From contig NC_034010.1 of NCBI RefSeq assembly GCF_000346465.2, positions 6,646,313 through 6,710,312 of the forward strand: a stretch of DNA of 64,000 nucleotides. Direction: 5' to 3'. This DNA comes from Prunus persica (Eukaryota; Streptophyta; Magnoliopsida; Rosales; Rosaceae). The position numbers were made by a program, and so were the translations under genes. The notes under the pieces were generated by a model. It was not told the origin of the DNA and did not search any database. It worked only from the letters and a program-made list of their open reading frames with translations. Of this stretch, positions 58,241-64,000 are shown one piece after another. The stretch's first letter is position 1; every line of letters begins with the position of its first letter.

Positions 58241-58871
58241 GTTGATGATTTGCTTTGAACCCAGAAACTCAAAAATGGCTTCTTCTTTTTTTCTGGTTTG
58301 AGTTTGGCTCAGAAGATGACTTAGGAGATGAAATTTGGTTTATTTTTCTGGGTTTGTTTTTCTACGCGTCAGGGTTCACATGAAAAGCACAAAAAATTGT
58401 TGATGGTTAATAATTCTCACTTGGCTTTGGCTGTTTTGCTTTCTGATTGGCATCATTGCATGCGTCAGCTACAGGCAGTGAGAAATCATAATCATTGAAG
58501 CCGGTGGACAAAAGCCAGCGAGGAAAATGTGACCATAATTAAATATGAGAAAACTTGTGGGATTTGAATCAAAATCCAATGAAACAGCCAATCCATCTTA
58601 AGAAATAAAATATGCCGTACAAGGAACTGTTTTGATACGACAAAGAAAGGGAAAATTCTGTGGTGCCTCAGCTGTATCGGTACAGCCCGTTATCCAAGGG
58701 TCAGTATTGCATCTTAAAAATAAAGGGTTGAGATTGAATGACCTGAAGACTTGTTGAGCCCTTTGTTATTAAATATCACGTGACATACACGTGACTGAGA
58801 AAACAAGTGAAAAGCTTCAACGAACGTGCGGAAGCCCTGGCGTGCATTGGACCTGCTTATCTCTGGGATCG
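58241..58871. other. ZIFL upstream region
   Basis: Probable 5' UTR and promoter of ZIFL on the - strand near 58241-58350, then AT-rich spacer. No other gene was recognised. Confidence 0.45.
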
Positions 58872-59115
58872 ATCTCTCTCTCTTGGAAATCCAATCCTCA
58901 TCTATGTCCCCAAATCAGAATCTGGGCGTCTCACTTCTGCCGACGCTGAGATGCAACAGTCATCGGACATCGCGTGCACTGGGAGCTGCTTCATCTTTGC
59001 AATATATCTCTCTTTCTCTCTCTCTCAAATCCAATCCTCATCTTTGTCCCCAAGTTGGAATCTGATGCATCTCCTCTCTGCCGACACTGCGATGCAAGAA
59101 CCATCGGAGAGGAGA
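58872..59115. repeat. 140-bp tandem duplication with CT-rich spacer
   Basis: AATCCAATCCTCATCT recurs at 58888 and 59028, and the following GTCCCCAA, TCTGCCGAC and GAGATGCAA-like blocks keep the same order, giving a period of 140 bp. Open frames across it are short and unsupported. Confidence 0.8.
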
Positions 59116-59700
59116 CAGAGTGGGTGATTCAGTCGAGTTCGACGGGGGTGGTGTGAAAGGCCTTTATTTGGGTAGAAATTCAACGACTTAGTATTGAATC
59201 TGGAGTGAGGATGTCTGTGTTGCAGAGCCTTTGATGGGAGAAAAAATTCAACGCCTTGGACTGAATCTTGGTGATTTTTTTTCCCTCTTTTAATAATTTT
59301 TAATATTTTAATATTTTAATATTTTCTCTTAATTTCATCACAGCATCAGACCCACTGTGATCCTTTCTCCATCAAACCCATGTAATTTTCGTTTTATGGA
59401 GGATTTGTTTTCTTCCATGTATGAGGTTATGGATTTGTGCTTCAAAATAAGGTATGAAATTTTGAACAATCAGGTTGTTGATTTTCTTTAAAGTCTTGGA
59501 TTCTTGAATTTTCTTCCTACTTTTTTTTTTTTTTTTTCAATTTGAAATTTGTTTTATTACTCAAGAACTCTGGTCATGATGAATCCAATTGGAGTTTTCG
59601 GGCTTGTTAGTGGAGAACTGAGGTTGGCATCAAAAGAGAAAGATGAGTTCTTTAACTAAGAAACCTCATAACTGGTTTTGGTTTTGGCTATATTATTTCT
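59116..59700. other. AT-rich spacer
   Basis: No gene, RNA or clear element seen. It includes T-rich and A-rich runs near 59280 and 59520. Confidence 0.5.
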
Positions 59701-59775
59701 TATGTGCAATTGCATATAGTTTTTATGCAATTGCATACAGTTTATGCAATTTTTGACCCCCTGTATGCAATTAGC
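59701..59775. repeat. GCAATTGC palindrome cluster 1
   Basis: Several copies of TGCAATTGCATA and related sequence lie within 75 bp. The core TGCAATTGCA is self-complementary. A second cluster is at 60671-60830. Confidence 0.6.
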
Positions 59776-59858
59776 GACAGTGTGATGTTTAAAGAAACGT
59801 TTGACTTGAATGCTATGTCATTGAGTTATTTACCCATTAACAATCTAGTAACAATTGA

Positions 59859-59958
59859 GGTTTCGTTCGTTGAGTATGTTGCGGTCATTTGATAAATTTA
59901 AATGTTGGTATGTTCGGTAAGAAAAAATAAGAGTTCACGAGAAAGAAGAAGACATGAT
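59859..59958. repeat. Direct repeat flanking satellite region, left copy
   Basis: About 100 bp, starting GGTTTCGTTCGTTGAG and ending GAAGAAGACATGAT, is repeated at 63308-63409 in the same orientation. Its first 20 or so bases match the satellite unit at 61670-63310. Confidence 0.85.
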
Positions 59959-60670
59959 ATATATATATATATATATATGTATAATTTTTTTTTAGGTGAA
60001 GTGTCTTGGGTTGCCATTACCATTTCAAAGATTGTATTGCTAAATCTGTAAGTGTATGGTTTAAATGTGATGTTCATGATTGATATTGGTTGTTGTGATT
60101 GCCGTAATTGCTATATATTGGTTGCTCTGGCTAAGGAGTCAGGAAAAGAGCAGTTAAGACAAGTGCATTTTTGTTACACTGAAATATGTGTTTTGAGATA
60201 CCATCACAGTGTTTGAATAATCTCTCTCTACCTCCCTCTCATTTGCAGAAAGGGGTATGCTCACTTGGACTTTTCATGCATACTTGGTGAGATTCTCACC
60301 TTCTTCTGAGAGCCTAATATTTAGGGGCTAACATTTGTGTACTCTACAAGTTATAAATTGAGCTAAACGTATTACAAAATATTTTAGGTGAAGTGTTTTC
60401 TTTGTTTATGTTTCTTTTTTGAGATCTTATTTCTTATTTATGTGACATGTAGTCTTGGTTAGAGAAAATAGATGATATCACATATAATTTTCTATAGCTT
60501 TTAGGTAGTAGTAGATTATCCGTATTGTCATGCAAATGAACACACACACAAAAGAGGCCCTCTAGCCAAAAAGAGGAAATTTGGTGATCTTTGCATACGT
60601 TATAAGAGTGTGAGCCAATGAGCCTTCTAGTAAAAACGAAAGAAGTTAAAAACCAAAAAAAGGGCGGAAG

Positions 60671-60830
60671 GCAATTGCATATTGTAAACTAATAATTGCA
60701 AACAGACGTTACGAAATTGCGTATATATATATATATATATGCAATTGCATATTGTAAAATGAGATTGCACATAGATGCTACGCGATTGCATACAGGCATA
60801 TGCATATGGATACTATAAATTGAGAATTGC
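60671..60830. repeat. GCAATTGC palindrome cluster 2
   Basis: Repeated GCAATTGCATATTGTAAA (twice), AAATTGCG, GATTGCA and GCATATGCATATG around a (TA)n run. The motifs recall the 59701 cluster. Confidence 0.6.
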
Positions 60831-61619
60831 ACACGTGCTATCAAATATGCGATATATGCCCACAAAAACCATTAACATGGTTAAATTGTTGATTTAGTCC
60901 TTGAACTTGTATCCAATTTTCAATTTATCGCATGACCTTTTTTTTCATAATATTACGGATATGAATTTTCTTTATCACCAATGTCTCCCCTGCCGTTTAA
61001 TTCCCTAACATTTCGTCCAATCTGTCATTAAATATGAGGGCACATTGATCATTTCATACGTTAAACATAATTGAATTATGTAAAATTAAATAATATGAAA
61101 GGATATTAAATATATGCCTTAAAGCCAAACATGTGATATTGCGTTCTTTTTTGGATATTTCACCATCATTTATGGGCAAAATCATTGTTTGCATCTATGT
61201 TATTTAGTCTACAATCATAATAGCACAACAATCCTTGGAATATGATTCGTATGTGGGCTAAGCAATGAGATTGGATATAAGAAGACTTCTCATATTTCCA
61301 CTTCACTTCGTGGTCATATATTATCAATTGGGCATTGATCATAATCGAAAAGGTCCAATTTTCTTTTTCGTCAATTCAATGTGACTCAATCAATCGACCA
61401 TTAAGTAATAATTTTTGTTGAAAGCTTTTAAATTTATATTTGTACCAACAATCATATGTTTGATTTTATTGAATTTTTTTTAAATTAACAATATAGGAAT
61501 AATTGGAGATAATCAACAAAGTTCAATTTTATTCTCAATACTTCATTGGGTTAAATTAGTAGTAAATCATGAAAGTTATATTCAGTAATTTATGCCCAAC
61601 AAACCTACCTAAAGAACGC
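60831..61619. other. AT-rich spacer before satellite
   Basis: No gene is visible. Sequence is AT-rich, with nothing assignable. Confidence 0.5.
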
Positions 61620-63310
61620 TAAGCGACTCGTTCATCGGGTAAATAATGTTGTTCGTTGACCAAATTACCCAACGAACTCCTTGATTTACTCAACAAAAAA
61701 GGTATTTTACTTCGAAGACGCAAGGGGAGCGCTCGGTGAGTAAAGCTAGTCGTTCCCCGAGAAATTGGACTAACTAAAATATTTTATCAAACAAACGGGG
61801 TGTTTGTTCTAGTGAACGCAAGGGTTGCGTTCGTTCAGTAAAGTTATATGTTCCCTGTAAAATTGGCCAAACCAACTTACTTTTTCAAACAAATGGGGAG
61901 TTTGTTCAAACGAACGTAAGGGTTTGCTTTCGTTCAAAAATACTCGGCGTTCTGCCGAAAAAGAAGGCCAACATAGCTAATTTTTTAAACCAATAGGGTA
62001 TTTGTTCAAACGAACGAAATACGTGCGTTCCTTAAAAAAAGCTACCCGTTCGCCGAAAACATGCCCCAACCACCTTACGTTTTCAAACAAACGGGGTATT
62101 GTTTCACACCAACGCAACATGTGCGTTCGTTGAGGAAAGTTTTCTGTTCGCCGAAAAAATATATCCAACCAACTTACTTTTTCAAACAAACGGGCTATTT
62201 GTTCACATAAACGCATGGGTTGCGTTCATTGAGTAAAGTTGCTCGTTCTTCTAAAAAATGGGCCAAACTAACTTACTTTTTCAAACAAACGGGCTATTTG
62301 TTCACGTAAATGCATCGGTTGCGTTCGTTGAGTAAAGTTACCCGTTCCCTGAAAAAATGGGCCAAACTAACTTACTTTTTTAAACAAACGGGCTATTTGT
62401 TCATGCGAACGCAGGGGTTGTGTTCGCTGAGTAAAGTTGTCCGTTCCCTTGAAAAATGGGCCCAACTAACTTACTTTTTCAAACAAACAGGCTATTTGTT
62501 CATACGAACGCAGAGGTTGCGTTCATTGAGTAAAGTTGCCCGTTCCCCAGAAAAATAGGCCAAACTAACTTACTTTTTCAAACAAACTGGCTATTTGTTC
62601 ACATAAACGCAGGGCTTGCGTTCGTTGAGTAAAGTTGCTCGTTACCCGAAAAAATGGGCCCAACTAACTTACTGTTTCAAACAAACGGGCTATTTGTTCA
62701 CGCGAACGCAATGGCTTGCGTTCGTTGAGTAAAGTTATCCGTTCTTCCGAAAAATGGGCCCAACTAACTTACTTTTTCAAGAAAACAAGCTATTTGTTCA
62801 CGCGAATGCAGGGGTTGTGTTCGTTGAGTAAAGTTCCCCGTTCCCTGAAAAAATGGCCAAACTAACTTACTTTTTCAAACAAACGGGCTATTTGTTCATG
62901 TAAACGCAGGGATTGCGTTCGTTGAGTAAAGTTGCTCGTTCTTCGGAACAATTGGCCCAACTAACTTACTTTTTCAAACAAACAGGCTTTTTGTTCACGC
63001 GAACGCGATGAGTTACGTTCGTGGAGTAAAGTTGCCCGTTTCTTGAAAAAATGGGCCCAACTAACTTACTTTTTCAAACAAATGGGCGATTTGTTCACGC
63101 GAACGCTGGGGTTGCATTCATTGAGTAAAGTTACCCGTTTCTCGAAAAAATGGGCCAAATGAACTTACTTTTTCAAACAAACGGGATATTTATTTATGCA
63201 AACGCAAGGAGTGCGTTCGTTGGGTAAAGTTGCCCGTTCCCCGGAAAAATGGACCCTACTAAATTTCTTTTTTAAACAAACACACTATTTTTTCACGCGA
63301 ACGCAAAGGT
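61620..63310. repeat. 99-bp tandem satellite, about 15-17 units, most with a hairpin
   Basis: The marker CTTACTTTTTCAAACAAA recurs at 62173, 62272, 62371, 62470, 62569, 62668 (one mismatch), 62768, 62866, 62965, 63065 and 63164, with an average period of 99 bp. Degenerate units extend left to about 61620 and right to about 63310. Most units hold GAACGCA...TGCGTTC, an 7-8-bp stem with a short G-rich loop. Because 99 is a multiple of 3, frames stay open through several units on both strands (a 33-residue repeat with LSKV and LTYFFKQTGY). These are not considered genes. Confidence 0.93.
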
Positions 63311-63409
63311 TGCGTTTGTTGAGTACGTTGTGTTCATTTGATAAAGTTAAATGTTGGTGTGTTCGGTAAGAAAAAAAATAAGAGTTCATGAGAAAGAAGA
63401 AGACATGAT
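63308..63409. repeat. Direct repeat flanking satellite region, right copy
   Basis: Matches 59859-59958 with few differences and directly adjoins the last satellite unit. Confidence 0.85.
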
Positions 63410-63713
63410 TTTTTATTTTTTATGTTGTTTTGTTTTGTTTTGAGTTGAAGAAATTATTATTATTATTTTAAAGAAAAAGCGTATGGGTGTGATATATAGT
63501 ATTGTTAATTTAATTGGATCTTTCCCCTGATATTTTTCAGGTGCTTCTTTTTTAAAACTATTTAAAATGTGGTTCTTAAAATTTTTCATGTAAGCCTTGT
63601 ACCAAGGGATATGCACTAGAAACCAACTCCACTAAATAAATTTTTGTGTCAATTTGTTGCACGTTGGAGTATATATACAGTTGTTATAATAATAATATAA
63701 ATTATGTAAAATA

Positions 63714-63790
63714 AAAAATTTTAGGGGGTCCTCAAAAATCAGGGGCCCTGTGCATTGGCGCCACTTGCACTATTTCAGGGCCGCCCTTTT
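63714..63790. repeat. GC-rich transposon-end-like sequence
   Basis: An island with GGGGGTCC, CAGGGGCCCTGTGC and CAGGGCCGCCC in otherwise AT-rich DNA. It resembles the ends of some plant hAT elements. The partner end and a target duplication were not found, so this is tentative. Confidence 0.3.
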
Positions 63791-64000
63791 CTACTAGTTG
63801 GGTTAATCTTAACTATCTCATATATGGGAAGATAGTAGAGAGCTCAAGAGAGACCTATGTGCACCATGTTCAAACATGGCTTACAAACTGCTCGGGTTAC
63901 GTAACTTGGTATGACTATTGTGTGAATCTAGATGGTTGTTCCTCATTGTTTGAACCTCATTGGCTAAGCTTTTTATGACGACAATCCAAGGTTGAATATC
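63791..64000. other. Window end, no feature seen
   Basis: No gene or repeat could be supported in the last 210 bp. Confidence 0.4.

Noticed and set aside
62310..62558. A 33-residue repeat protein
   Set aside because: The satellite period of 99 bp keeps frames open on both strands; there is no start context, splice structure or known domain.
61620..63310. CRISPR-like array
   Set aside because: Units are near-identical along their full 99 bp with no unique spacers, and the genome is plant nuclear.

Overview
The window is plant nuclear DNA, almost certainly from a eudicot. It carries two TIR-NBS-LRR (TNL) resistance genes (a class with large numbers only in dicots), spliced genes with GT/AG introns, a Ty3-type LTR retrotransposon of the plant Tat kind, and an AT-rich intergenic background. 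The TNL style (Ser-rich leader, TIR, NB-ARC, LRR, C-terminal jelly-roll/Ig-like domain) suggests a woody rosid, perhaps Rosaceae, but I cannot fix the species from sequence alone.

Layout. (1) 1-10752 is copy A of a segmental duplication: an intact five-exon TNL on the + strand (1678-5859), then a truncated 3' piece of an AP-4 epsilon gene on the - strand (7412-9998). (2) 10753-16318 is a patchwork: a two-exon fragment of the TRAPP subunit BET5, a promoter-like stretch present twice in inverted orientation, and a 0.7-kb direct repeat. (3) 16324-28967 is a complete but mutated 12.6-kb LTR retrotransposon with a 5-bp target duplication (ATCTA), gag-pol with a second RNase H, a spliced gene on the antisense strand downstream of integrase, and a 3' non-coding region studded with palindromes. 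(4) 29552-44408 is copy B of the duplication: a second TNL (34019-37802) and the 3' half of AP4E. It is enlarged by a 3.0-kb probable solo LTR and, in an AP4E intron, by a hAT-like TIR element. (5) Past the duplication edge, AP4E continues to its start codon at 48538, giving a complete 10-exon, 974-codon gene. (6) A 17-exon ZIFL1-type major-facilitator gene lies on the - strand at 50991-58240. (7) 58241-64000 is gene-free and repeat-rich, with a 99-bp satellite in which most units carry a hairpin.

Functionally the window joins a small TNL immune-receptor cluster to two housekeeping genes: AP4E (adaptor for TGN vesicle sorting) and ZIFL (H+-coupled export). The duplication that made the second TNL also copied the neighbouring AP4E tail, leaving a pseudogene in copy A. 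The TNLs differ in LRR content, one intron, and the C-terminal tail; copy B has an Asp-rich expansion and a frameshift there. Exon coordinates were derived by hand from reading frames and splice consensus; the exons of TNL-A, TNL-B, AP4E and ZIFL all join in frame.
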